From: Eonycteris spelaea
Taxonomy: Eukaryota; Chordata; Mammalia; Chiroptera; Pteropodidae
Direction of reading: 5' to 3'
Assembly: GCA_003508835.1 (NCBI GenBank)
Contig: PUFA01000162.1
Coordinates: forward strand, 310,001 to 374,000
Length of the DNA stretch: 64,000 nucleotides
In this document: piece after piece, positions 42,378-54,650 of the stretch
Layout: the number at the start of each line of letters is the position of its first letter
Position numbering within the stretch: the stretch's first letter is position 1
Notes under the pieces: generated by a model
The model's input: only the letters and a program-made list of their open reading frames with translations
Databases searched by the model: none
What the model was told of the DNA's origin: nothing
Made by a program: the position numbers and the translations under genes

Positions 42378-43834
42378 TGACTTGCCTATTTAGACAGGCT
42401 TAATGGTTTTATGAATAACTAAATGCAAATTACAATGTTCAAAACCATAGTGAGAAATGCCTCCCAAAAGAATGTGACATAGATATATGATTTTAAATTG
42501 TTTTAAATTCCTAAGCACCCCCTTCTCCCACATATACACCGCCTTCTAGGAAGGATGGTTCTCTTGAAGACTCTTGTGCCACATGAGCCTGCTAGTTTGG
42601 AGAGGCCGGAACTGAACAAAATGACCTTACACAAGAAAGGAGTGGAAGATTTAGAATGGGGGTGTGGTTCTGTGGGTCAAGGCAGGAACCAGAGAAGTGA
42701 TGTCAGTGTGGGTGGGATCAGGTGGAATGATGAGATTTTTCCCAAAGAAATGCTCTGCGTTGTACTTTGTTTGAAGGGTCCTCTCTCTGTGACAATATGC
42801 TCGGTTGCACTGGATTTCTTGTGAAAGGGTAAAGGGTCCAACAGAAGCCTAGAGTGAGGACAGCAGTCCCCAGAAACTTATGTACACTTAGAACACGACC
42901 TGTCAGGTCCAGGAAAGCCTGGCTCACAGAACATGGGCTAGATCTGCCTTTTGAACTTCTCCTAGGACACTGAATAAAGCCAAACAAAAATTCAACACGA
43001 AAATAACAAAACGAGTTAACAAAAACTATGGAATGTCTTAAGTGTTTCCATTTACCAAATGATGCTTTTAATACTTAAAACTTCAATGTAGAATGTCATG
43101 TAGGACTCATGTCGAGCATCTATATTTGAGGCCCCTCAGGGATGTAAGGCTGAGGCCATTCTGACACACTCCTGATAGCCTCTGACCTACAGTCACAAAA
43201 CACTTCCCACTCTAAACCAGACTACTCAACACAGCCCTAGTTGCCTAATACCACCCTTGCTTGAATCCTCCTAGCGTTGGCTGCCGCTACCTCCCAAGGT
43301 GGTTCATTTTATTTCAGAATATTTCCCAATGGTTAGATGTCCTCCCTGATGTTATAACTTCCAGGAGTTTGGCAAATCTTTGCTTAACATCCACAATGAA
43401 AGGACCCTACTTAGAAACAGACCTGAAAGATCTTTGTGAAAGACAGATGTTAGTAACTCCCCCTTAACCCCAGGTTGGAAGAGGCATTTTTGCCAAGTGA
43501 AACCTCCTCACAAGCCCTTCACAAGCTCGCATCTTAAGAGTTTTTTTATCCAGCAACAAAGAAAATGAGTCAGCCCTACTCCCTGATCATGGTAAGCTAG
43601 GGGGAACTAAGACTTTTATAGCAGTCTCCCTACTGAGGAAAATATGAAACAGGCATTCAACACCCCTCTTTAGCTCTGAAATTCCCTTGGAATTTCCAAG
43701 TTGTCCAAGGAGTTTATCAAAATTCCTTTAAAATTGTCTTCAAATTTATTTATAGTTAAACCATGAAAATATGTTGGGACAAATCATTTAAAGAAATAGG
43801 AATTGTGAAACCAAACAAAAGTAAAGTACCATTA

Positions 43835-44035
43835 ATAACACTATCTAATGCTTATATAATGCTGGGGAAATTTGTGTGTTCTTTGCGTACCTGGTAACTC
43901 ATCTAAGCCTCTTTAACTACCTCATGAAGTAGGTCTTGTTACCATCTCATTTTACAGATAAGAAACATGTACTGACTTGCCCAAAATCACATGTTTACTA
44001 GGTGGTAGAGGTTAATTTCTGAAGTTCATGTTGAA
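43835..44035 (-). mobile_element. MIR remnant
   Basis: Reverse MIR: CTCATGAAGTAGGTCTTGTT, CATTTTACAGATAAGAAACA and TGACTTGCCCAAAATCACAT. Confidence 0.75.
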
Positions 44036-45019
44036 TCCACTTCCTCTTTTAAAAAGTTGCATCAACGGCCTAATGATAAAGTTGTAAGCTCTCTAAGGAA
44101 GTACACAACCCAATTGTTTTGTTGTTCTGTTGAACACATGTTTTCTCTTGACTAATGTCATGCTTTTTATCTTTATATATATATTTTTAATGTCAGGCTT
44201 TATTTACTAAGATTGTAATTTTGTGAACTAAGGGAATTCTTAGTGGCACAGAGTAATTCTATCAGGTACGAAATTCTGCTGTTTGTGTTCACTCTCCCTT
44301 CTAAGAATCTTGTCCATGCAAATTGGATTGAAAAAAAACTGCAATAATTAAGATTGTGTGGCCATAACTCCATACTCTAACTCCATTTAGACCTTAGTAT
44401 GGAGATAAATCACTGGGTGATATTATTAACATTCACATTCTGATTTAGAAGGTCTGAAGAGGGGCATGAGATTCTACATCTCTCTCAAGCTCCCACGCGA
44501 TGTCAGTGGTACCATCTGGCAAAGGTCTAGCCAGCTCACGGAAATCATCCATCAGTCCAGTCTGATCTACTATGGATTAAAACAGGCTGAATCGACTTTC
44601 AACATTTTGGTTGCTTGTATTATTATTCAAATATCTCTTTTGAAGCATTGGTGAAAAATGTAGAAAAATCAACAAACTAAATAATGTCATAATAAATGTA
44701 TTTTTACTCAGTTTCTATACCACTTAGGCCAAATTTTCACTTAGCAGAAACAAGTCTGCCTTGACTAAATAAATTATTTCTATCAAAAAAAAAAAAACTT
44801 AGTTCATTTTCAAACACACTGAGCTTTTATTTGTGTGAACAGAAAGAAAACTGGCTAGATGCCTGCTGGTTCCCTCAGCGAATCAGGATAATGTGACCAT
44901 AAATGTCCATGAATTTCCCCCACAGTCAGGCTCTGCCTTCTTTATTTCTGTCGTGGGGACATGTATCTTACAGTTCAGTGCCACATACTCTGCCTTTTAT
45001 GTCTTACTTTCCTCTTCTC

Positions 45020-45044
45020 AAAAAAAAAAAAAAAAAAAAAAAAA
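45020..45044. repeat. A25 homopolymer
   Basis: Twenty-five A. No retroelement body is recognised next to it. Confidence 0.9.
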
Positions 45045-45144
45045 GCTTGGTGGAACCTCTCTTCTAAAACTCTATTGTCTTTTATGTTAAAAGCCAATAA
45101 ATTAGTACACATGCAGCTTTTGATTACTTTTTAATAATATCTAA

Positions 45145-45285
45145 CAGATTTGGAACACTTCATATGAGCCAGCTACTATTCCAAGGGTTTATAAATAGGA
45201 TTTCACTTAATGCTCATAAAAATCCTGTGAGGTAGGTCTTCTTATACCCATTATATAGGTGCAATAACTGAAGCACTATTTTTAA
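45145..45285 (-). mobile_element. MIR remnant
   Basis: Reverse MIR: TGAGCCAGCTACTATTCCAA and AATCCTGTGAGGTAGGTCTT. Confidence 0.65.
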
Positions 45286-46253
45286 TTTCTTCCCATTTTC
45301 TATTTATCACCTCAAACACTTAATGTGTCTAAAACTGAGCTCTTTAATTTTCATTCAGATCAGAATGGTGAAGAAGTTGGAAGCAGTTAACAGAATGAAA
45401 AATAAAATAAAATTTCAAGTGGAAAGAAGTCCACTTTAGTCTTTGGGCCCATCTGGCCATCTGAACCCACAGACTTTTAACTATACTTTGCTTCTTCTGT
45501 GTCTGTCAATCACATTAATTAGATTAGAAGCTCCTTAAAAGTAACGAGTCTGTTTTCTACCATTCCAGATTGCCAGAGTCTGCCCCAAAGTCTTACAGGA
45601 ACTTTCTCCACGTGTAAGGAGATATGCGATGAGGACCCAGCCTCTGGAAAGGGCCTTTGCTCGTTCTGTATAGACTTTTCCTGGCATTTGATGGTGGAGT
45701 CGAAACTCAATGGCTAGCAGATTATAAGATCAAGCGCCTTTAACTTGTTCTGATTGAATGCAATTTGAATTTGACCTGATTTTTTATAGAAATATCAAAG
45801 CAATTACATCCATCCCATCCTTCCCCATGTCTCAAGGTTTGCAGATGTGTTAAGAACAATAGCAATGTCATCATCAATAATAGAAAGGCAGGGGCAGAGC
45901 GAGGGGAGAGAAAGAGAGTAGCCTCAGCTTGGGACCATCATGTTCTCTTTCTTATTCTTTTTCGGGTTATTGCCATCTACATTAACCAGAGTTTAATATC
46001 ATCCCAAGATGAGTAGCCTACATTTTAAGAGTTATTAACAATTATTTGGCCAGACTCTCATCCCTCCTAAAAGCTGGCATCTTCTCCTGAACATCTCTCT
46101 TTGAAGTCAGCAAGAATCTGGTCTGCGATGAATCACAAGGCCTGGCTTCCTCAGGAACAAGGGCTGCCAAAGCACCCTGCTACAGGGCCCAGAATCTTGC
46201 TGGCCTGTTCTTTTTTTCTTTCCTTTATCTCAGCTCTCACCTTCCTCCCTCTG

Positions 46254-46299
<46 letters not shown>
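46254..46299. repeat. (CA)n microsatellite
   Basis: About 45 bp of uninterrupted CA units. Confidence 0.95.
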
Positions 46300-46301
<2 letters not shown>

Positions 46302-47104
46302 CTATGTAGCCCATTAGAACCAGCTAAATAGCAGTGGACCCTGGAGCATGGTCCAGTGGATTAGTAGACCATGAAACATAAAACAACATGGTGTTGATTT
46401 TTTTTCACCAATACCCCTTTTTGGATTCACATTTATTCTTTACGTTCTGTTGCCTCTAGCCACCCTATTTTTCCTCCAATAAACAGAGAAGACAGAGGGA
46501 CAACTTGTTTAGTGTGGGTCTAGATCAGACAGAGAAAGAACTGTGTGCACACATCTCCAGGGCCTGCATCCTCTCAGGACTGAAATTTCTGTTTTTAGGA
46601 GTCACGTTTTTCCGCACTTACTGTTTTTGAAGGCTCACTTATATCAAAGGGTCTTTCTCCACTGTTATCTTATGGAGGATGGTAGGATTCTGAGTGTATA
46701 CTGTGGAGTGGCCAAGTGAAAACGGATTTGACTTATTAAACAGGATAAGGGAGAAGAGGAACATTCTAGGTTACCCTGAAAACCAACCACAGTTTGTCTT
46801 TCACTTGGTTTATAACTCTAAAGGTAAATAGTTTATGGAGATAACTTTTTCACATTCAACTCTGTATCCAAATAGCTCATATTGCTGCATACGACTTTTA
46901 TATCCCTCACTGAGGAAGCAACAAGCCTGTCTGTCCTGGCCCAGGAGTAAACTGAAGACTGATTCACTTCTGGGCTTTACTTCCAAAAATATTTATTAAA
47001 TATTTGGCAAGTCACTATCTTTGCAGTGACAGGAGAAAAGGAAGATTTAGGATATGGGTCCTGTCCCCTAGAAGAACACAGACAGGCCAGTATAATCTAT
47101 GGGC

Positions 47105-47300
47105 TATTAGTATGGACTCTGGACTCAAAATCAAATTCTGGTATCATCCACAATAGTTATATAGGCATGAAGCAGTTACTTAGATTTTCTGAGCTTTTAA
47201 TTTTCTGATCTGTATAAAGAAGATGATACAGAACATGCTTTAAATGCTTATTATGAGGGTATAGGTAATTCATAAAAAGGATGTTGCACAGTATTTGACA
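47105..47300 (+). mobile_element. MIR remnant
   Basis: TGGACTCTGGACTCAAAATC, AGCAGTTACTTAGATTTTCT and TTTTCTGATCTGTATAAAGA follow the MIR order. Confidence 0.65.
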
Positions 47301-48984
47301 CATTATAATTTCTTGATGACTATTAGTTCCTATGACTATTATTATTAATAGAGGAGAGACCAAAATTGCTGAGAGAGCCTCTTCCAGCTTCAGCTATTAC
47401 AGAAGGCTTTATGGAGAAGCTGCGACTAGAGGTGGAACAATTTATCGTGCATGAGTGGGAGAGAAGACTCACTTTAATAAATTCCTCCTCTCAGCGTGAT
47501 CCCCTAGTTTCCCTGGCAGTAGGTGAGCTACTCTAATGCAAAGGAACTGAGAGCATGGCTGATGACTAGACCCAGCTCTCAGCGTGAGGCTGACCGGCCG
47601 TCATCTCTTCTTCCCTTGTGCTTGAGTTCCAATAGAACAGAATCTTGTCTCTCTTCCATCACGTGCTGACAGATCAGAGAAGATATGATAGAAGCTGTCT
47701 CAGTGTCCACAGAACACAGGATCGTTCATATTTGTAGAGTTACGACAAATATATTAACAGTTATATTTTCTCAGCTTTGGCTATTTATGTGAAAGGGAAA
47801 GTAAGGGCTTTTTATTTTTTATTTTTTAAATCTTTTGAATAATCCAGTCTACAAAATTATTGATTCATTAGATGCCAGAGATTCAGGGAATAGGTTTCTC
47901 CTATGGGATCAGTAGGGATACATTTTGCTGTTTATCCAAAGGAATCTGGGGACATTGGCAACATTCCCTAAGCAGAGTTAAGCATCTGAAACTATGTAAA
48001 CATCCTCTACAAACATTAGTACTGGTTAAGCCTGTAGAAGGTCTAATAAAAGAAATAATGATTCATTTTTCAAACCTCAACTCTATCTGAATGCCTAGAC
48101 ATTTACATTTTGCTTTATTTAATAAATATTTTAAAGAAATTTTGTTCAAATTTTTCTAGTATCATAGCCTTCTTAATTATAGATTTTGAAATGTAAATAA
48201 AATATCATTGTATTAATTTAAAATTACAATCAGTCTCAATACTTAGCATATATTTTTTAAATAATAAAATATAATACTATTGAATTGCTGCACATTATAT
48301 TCAGGATTCTTTATACATATGTAATTTACAAGTCACTGAAGAGAAAGTGGATTTAGAATTAGAAAATGTGAGAGCCAAAAATTCCCTTAAATTAGATCAT
48401 TACAATGGAAGGAATATTTAAACATAATAAATTTTCTCTCCATTTTGTGACTCTCAAAATAAACCAACATATTGGCCTCAACCTCATTAACTACTTTGTT
48501 GGAAACTAAATACTGCCCTCTCATCTTTGCTCTAGCATTGGCATCATATTAGTAATATTATTAATTATTTATTATATATTATCAATTACACATCATATAA
48601 TTACTATAACTAATTAATAATAATAATTTATAATAATAATCTGTAATCAAGTCCTAATCTACAAAAGACATAAGATTCAGTGGCTGGGCCATTTGACCTC
48701 AGCTTTTACAAAACCTCAGATTTTAACAATAATTAATCAGAGAATCTAATGAAAAGGAGCCAGATGAGGCCTCTGTCACAAATATTGATTCTAAATTAAA
48801 CTCATTGAATTACAGCTGTATAGTTTGGTAGTGTAACACTATAATATTAGTACAATAGTATTAGTACTACATACTAATACTACACTAAACATCCCCAAAT
48901 TTAAAGAAGACAGGCTCTTACTACCCTAACAGTTTAGTATCTTTCAGTTCGTGTCCTTGCTTTTATTCTAAAATGTTTATTGAG

Positions 48985-49212
48985 TTCGTAATTCCATAGT
49001 GTAGCGGTTAGCATGTCTGCTTTACACGTAGAAGTCCTGGATTTGTGCTCCAGTGGAGACATAGTCCATGGTCTGTGGCAATGACACCCTGAAAAAGCTT
49101 AATGTCTGATCTTGGAAGGAAGCTAAGCACGGTTGAGCCTGGTTAGTAGTTGGATGGGAGACCACCTAGGAAGACCAGGTGCTGCAGGCATAAATAACAA
49201 TAATAAACAAAT
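48985..49212 (+). mobile_element. Composite tRNA-Val/5S rRNA SINE (MEG-TR-like)
   Basis: The head (about 48991-49056) resembles tRNA-Val(UAC), with CCATAGTGTAGCGGTTA (A box) and an anticodon loop TTTACAC. The B box is decayed. The body (about 49070-49189) follows 5S rRNA over nearly its full 120 nt, including GAAGCTAAGCA and TGGATGGGAGACC, the internal pol III control elements. An A-rich tail (ATAAATAACAATAATAAAC) follows. Flanking 15-mers at 48970-48984 and 49213-49227 differ at one base and form the target-site duplication. Hybrid tRNA/5S SINEs are known from fruit bats as MEG-TR. Confidence 0.85.
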
Positions 49213-49854
49213 AAAATATTTATTGAGAGCCCACTATGTGCCAGACACTGTTTTATGTCCTGGAAATGCAAGATTGAAAAAAAAAAAATTCCTACCTTCA
49301 TGTATCTTACAACACAGGGGAAAAACAAGCCTGGCCTCCATTTTGTAGAGTCCAGAACCCATAAATCTTGTTTTCTAACAGCTCCATTTTCTCCCTTTTC
49401 ATGCTGTTTTCTCTATTCTCCCTGCCTTTCCACCTGAGATTTTTGACTTATCAGCGTTCTGGGAAACTAGAAATGACAGGAAAATATTTTTATATCTAAT
49501 CTATAACAAATAAAAACAAACACTCTTGATATTTTCATGTTCCTAAAACAAGAATCACAGAACTATTGTCCTTAACTGATTTTCCCTCACAGGGCTAGTA
49601 TCTATCTCACTGAAGTACAGACTCTAATCTGCAGGAGGCTTCTGCTTCTGATTCACCACCTTTTTTTTTTTTATATAGATTTAGCAATCTTCTTTGCAAA
49701 CCTGAAATTATCCAAATGTACAAAGTTTTAGAAAATGCAGAGATAATGTCATTGTTTCCCCTTGCTTGAGAGTTGTTGTTATTTTTTTTTTTAATTGGTG
49801 ACTTAAAACACTGTTTCACTATGACTTCCATTAGTAATTTAATGTGTTACTAAT

Positions 49855-50040
49855 ATGAACACTGATTACACGCTGGACAATGCACTTAACTACTTACACT
49901 GTCTCATTTAATTGTCAAAATAACCTATCCTTTTCCCCACTTTAAAGATGCAATTTTAAGAAGTGAAGTAAATTGCCCAGGGCACAATGCTAGCAGATCC
50001 AGAGACTAAGCTCTATCTAGGCCATTAGAACCCTCTGCTC
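49855..50040 (-). mobile_element. MIR remnant
   Basis: Reverse MIR: CTGTCTCATTTAATTGTCAA, AAGTGAAGTAAATTGCCCAG and GCTAGCAGATCCAGAG. Confidence 0.6.
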
Positions 50041-53000
50041 TTTGTCCCAGAGCATTGCCCCGCTCCTGGCAATCACTGAGGATATGATTTAAAAGAGGGG
50101 CCACATACCACATATTTTTTGAGTCCAACAAAAACACAGCATTAGTCAGCTTCCCCAAATTGCTTCCTAATTAGAATGAAAGAGATTTATTTTTCCAAAC
50201 AGAGTCTTAAGCACGCTATGCCAAGCAGGGTCAATGGTCAGGTGAAATTCACAAAAAATATTTTTATTAGCTTGATAACCACAAAATGATCTATTTGACT
50301 ACTGGAAGAATTCATTTTGAAAAAAACCACCAACATTTAATAAATTACATACTATGGCAATTGCTTTTCTCTTATTTTCAAATTAATTGAGACGGGCCTT
50401 AGCTTCAAACTCACTTTTAATACATAAAGCATCCTATTTAAAGCACAAATCTTCAGACATCTGTTTTGGGGAAATGCCAAGAACCTTTTCCTATCTGCTA
50501 TCGTTTCCTAAATAGGGATCTTGTGAACCTGATTTCTTTACCAAAGATTGAAGCCAAATGAAATATCACTTTAGTCAGGCTAATTTACAGTTCATCTCAA
50601 TGCCTGCTTTAGTCCTAGTTTTTAAATTTCATAAAAATGTATAGGTATGAAGGTGTATGTTTATGTAAATATGCAAAATAAAACCCAGGTAAGTACACAT
50701 GTATATGTATCTATACGTGTTTGTATTTGACCTAAGAGAAACTAGTTTGCCAGGTAACTTTGGTTCAATTACAAAAATGAATATAGATTTTATTCAAATG
50801 CCTGTAAATAATTGAGGACTGTTTGGAGTTCATTTAGTTAAGCACTTTGTATCTGAAAGAAAAATTTTAAAGAGGCTTTTGGGGCACAGGAAATGAGAGA
50901 TAAGCAAAGCGTTGCAGCCTAAACAGGGGCTACAGAGCTCTTGCCTATACTAGGTAAATTGAAGAGTCAGGAGAGGATGATACATTTTTCTTTAAAAAGG
51001 GAGAGGAAGACACAATTTCTAATAAGGAAGTGTTCTCTTTATTGTGAACTCTGTGAAAGGATTTAATTTTCCTTTGTCTGTGTCTGGGACTGCCCTGTAA
51101 CTCTCGCTATTAAGACATTCCCCTTCCTGTGCTTCTTAAAGCTGTTCAGATGGTGATGATGACCTGGAGGTCCTGGGGGGTGGACTTCCATTAGGTTCAG
51201 GCAGAGATCTCCAGGGTCAATCATCATGGGCTCTATCTCCAAAAATTAGCCCAATACTAAGGAATTTCTGTCTCTATATAAAGGGACATTATGATATTTG
51301 TGCATTAGAAGGGTAAGGGCAAGGGAAGATAAAGTTTGTCTTTACATTTTGTTATCTTCTGGTGTTGGAATCTTTATGTTAGACACAAACTCAGACATAT
51401 CTCTTTGTCATCAATAACAAATGGGGAAACCTGTGCAGAGGGTCTGCTTTCTGGAGTATCTAAATGCAATTTTAATGTTCTGGTATAATACTCTTCTTCC
51501 CACATCCTAGCACTCACTGCTGGTCTGAGTTGTGCTTAGCTGGAACTAGATCTATTTATATGGTCCGACCATTGCTCACTGAATACCCTCTCTGAAGAGC
51601 AGGGGCTTGAGCTCCAAGGAAAACGTGGGGTAAAAGTAGCGATAGAAAATCAAGAGAAGCTATTTAATGTAGGAGGGGAAAAAAAGTCCTAATACAATAG
51701 AGATAATAGCTTTCCAAACGCTTACCACTTTATGTTTCTTGTGATGTTTCTCCTTATTGAGAAGGATCTTCTATCCAGACAAAATAATGTAATGTTTTAT
51801 CCAAAATACCAAACTCAAACAAGGTTCTGATGAACAGAAACTTTTTCTTCTTGAAGTCTGGGAATCCTTCCACCCAAATGCACTTTCCAAGAAGACTTTG
51901 AAAGGAGTCAGTGAGGTATAAGGACCTGCAAAATCTCTATTACACATACACATTCTGTCACTAGAAAAGAGGACAGCAATTCCTAAATCAAAAGTTGCCT
52001 GAAACATTTTTAGCAGAGCCTCATTCCAGGGTAGTCAGTGAGAATTGAGCAGGAAGAGACTTTCTGTGACTCAGAAGCTGCCTTCCCTTATAAAGTCAAG
52101 GTTCTCTGGAGTGGTATTTTGACTACTTTTGGAGGAGTTCTCTGAAGAAGCCAGAATTTTCTGTTCCTCTGTACCAAAAAAAGTACTCCATCGACAAATA
52201 TGTGTGCAAAGTACAGACCTTGCCTGCACTGAGGTCAGTGGTGTGCCCAGGTTACCAGCATCCACAGCTGGTTTTTTGATAAAGTTCTTGTTGTCATGGA
52301 TTCAAGAAAACAAACATGTTTTCAATTGTTCTGTTGTGAGTTTTAAACTCAAGGTGACCAAAGAAACTATGTATAGGAATCACCTATATTACATATAAGA
52401 AAATTGTTGCGAAATAAGAAAGTTCATTAAATGCATAGATGTGTGACACACAAAAACATAATTAAATATTGTGGTTTCTCAGATATTCTAGAATAATGAG
52501 AGTTGCTAAATCTAACATCTGAGTTATAAGTTTTCAAAAAGTTAAATACAAATTTACAGCATCCAAGTTAAACACAAATAATTATATATGTAAAACATTA
52601 TGAAGTGAATATTTTACATCTGAAGAAATGTCAGGACCACAACAGACCTTAAGGTCACAACTGGAAAATCTCGATTACTATGATATGCTACAGCAAAAAA
52701 AAAAAAAAAACAAAACAAAAAAACACAATTATTATCAGAACACTACAGTTGAATTCTTGATAAATATCAGCTTGCAGTATAATGATCATACCACAAAATC
52801 TTGAGGTACCATTCATTTAAAAAACTCAAATTTGTATTTATTCCAAGTAGAGTCCCAAAGTGGAAGGTAGAAGAAGAAAACCTTTGTCAACCATCTTTCT
52901 ATTTTCAACTTAATAGTAATTAAAAATGGGTTTAGGTATATGAAACTTCATTGCTTCTGGACTGGCGGAAGCAATTGTTTTTAATTGGCCTCGATAAGAC

Positions 53001-53189
53001 TGGCTTATAGCAAGAAAATCATAAAACATTATGTTTTACTTTATATGTTTATCTTTCTTCTTTGAAAGTTTAAGAAACAAGGGTTCTTATGCTTATTTTT
53101 GTTTGTTTGAAGGTTGCCAGGGTGCGTTATTCAGCAGTTTCGGTTTAGGCAATACGGATTATGATAAAATACATGTAAGAATGGAGCAA

Positions 53190-53390
53190 TGCGAAGGAAC
53201 ATAATATTGAAAGTCACCAGAACTCAGTGTTCCACTGCATTCTCTTGTCAGTCCTCACAACAACCTGATGACATACATGTGGCCCCGTTCTGTTTTACAG
53301 ATGGGAAAACTGAGGCATTGAGGTTCTGGATGATTTGCCCAATGACTCAGAATAAGTTGTTGGAAAACTGGCAGTTGAATCCAACCTGAC
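53190..53390 (-). mobile_element. MIR remnant
   Basis: Reverse MIR: GTCCTCACAACAACCTGATG, TTTTACAGATGGGAAAACTG and GATGATTTGCCCAATGACTC. Confidence 0.75.
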
Positions 53391-54259
53391 TCCTAAGCCA
53401 ACACACTTTCTCCTACTTTATATTGCCTTCTAGCACAGAGAATAAGAGTCTTGGCCTGTCCCAACTACCTCATATTCCAATCAGGTTTTAAAGAAGTGGG
53501 AACTCTCAGTATGAAATTACCCTATAGGGTTTCAATTTTGTTGAAAAAGGAAGTGAATGCTTAAAATTCCAAGTTGCAGCCTTTAGAATTCTTGAAGCAT
53601 CCAAAGATATCTCATAGGGCCCTTTCTATTCATTTGCTTTACTAGGAACTAAAGTATGTCTGATGCTAAAAAGAGTATTGTGTAAACTCCCAGGCCAAAC
53701 TTGGCACACAGCCTGCCCTCCCTCAGCGCTGTTCTGGCCACTTTGCTCTTTATGGTATCTTCTCTCTCAAGTCTCAGGATCTTCTAATGGAAATCTAAGT
53801 TCCTGGTGCTTCCCACATCACTCTGGACAAGAAGCATTTAAGCATTGCCCAGTCGTCTGATATGCACCTAAATTAAATGTAATTCAGGTGATAACTCATA
53901 ATATACCCCCTTGATTGGCACCTTATAGTTTTCAAAAACTTGAGCAGTTTATGTCTTTCTATAAATTCCATAAGCTCAGGAATACCGTGAAGTGGTTGAG
54001 CAGGTGTCATTGTCATTTTGCAATGAGGAAACTGAGGTATAAGTCACAGACACAACCAGTCCATGATAAGGTACTAATTCCTGGGACAAAATTTCAGCCA
54101 CTGTATCTGAATCACACTTTCCTTTTGTGAAAACTATTAACCTCTTTAGCCAAGTACCTCATAGATGCCATCAGGAGAGTTTATACTTTATATTTTTAAA
54201 TTTAATACTTCAATCAGAGATATGTAGAGATAAAAAGGACAATAAAATATATAGACCCA

Positions 54260-54400
54260 CACACTTTACTGTTATGGGCGACAAAAACCAAGGCCAGAGA
54301 GGTTAGCGAACTGTTCAAAGCCACACAGACAATTAGTGGCAGAGCCTAAACTAGAACAAAGCCCTGTGGTCTTGTCCAATATGCTACCCACTAGGCTCTC
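54260..54400 (-). mobile_element. MIR remnant
   Basis: Reverse MIR: AAGGCCAGAGAGGTTAGCGA and ACACAGACAATTAGTGGCAG. A weaker piece lies at 53915-54100. Confidence 0.65.
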
Positions 54401-54524
54401 TGGGAACATATGCTTGGGACCCATAATCTAATGAGAGAAGATAATGATAATAGTGATGAACCGCCCTCATTCTTTTTCTATACTTTCGAGAGTCAGATTA
54501 TCTCCCTACCCTCTGTTCTAGGGC

Positions 54525-54650
54525 TCTGGGTGGCTCTTGCTTAAATGCACATCTCCAGGCCCCACACCAGAGAATCTGGCTCAGGTGAGCCCCAGGAATG
54601 TACATTTTGACAAAATGTTCAAGTGATTCCAATGACTGTGTTCTATAAGT
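54525..54650 (+). mobile_element. MER5-like hAT fragment
   Basis: CATCTCCAGGCCCCACACCA, GAATCTGGCTCAGGTGAGCC and CAAGTGATTCCAATG follow the central part of MER5. Confidence 0.5.

Larger units (their letters stand above)
37500..48960. other. Region upstream of FAS without recognised coding exons
   Basis: Contains the LTR at 39312, several MIR remnants and the CA, CT and A tracts. By mammalian gene order it should be intronic to long ACTA2 transcripts running rightward, but no actin coding exon is visible. Confidence 0.6.

Noticed and set aside
48991..49056. Functional tRNA-Val gene
   Set aside because: The T-arm and B box are degraded and it is joined to 5S-like sequence within one retroposon.
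49070..49189. Functional 5S rRNA gene
   Set aside because: Many substitutions, an attached tRNA-like head, an A-rich tail and target duplications show it is a SINE body.
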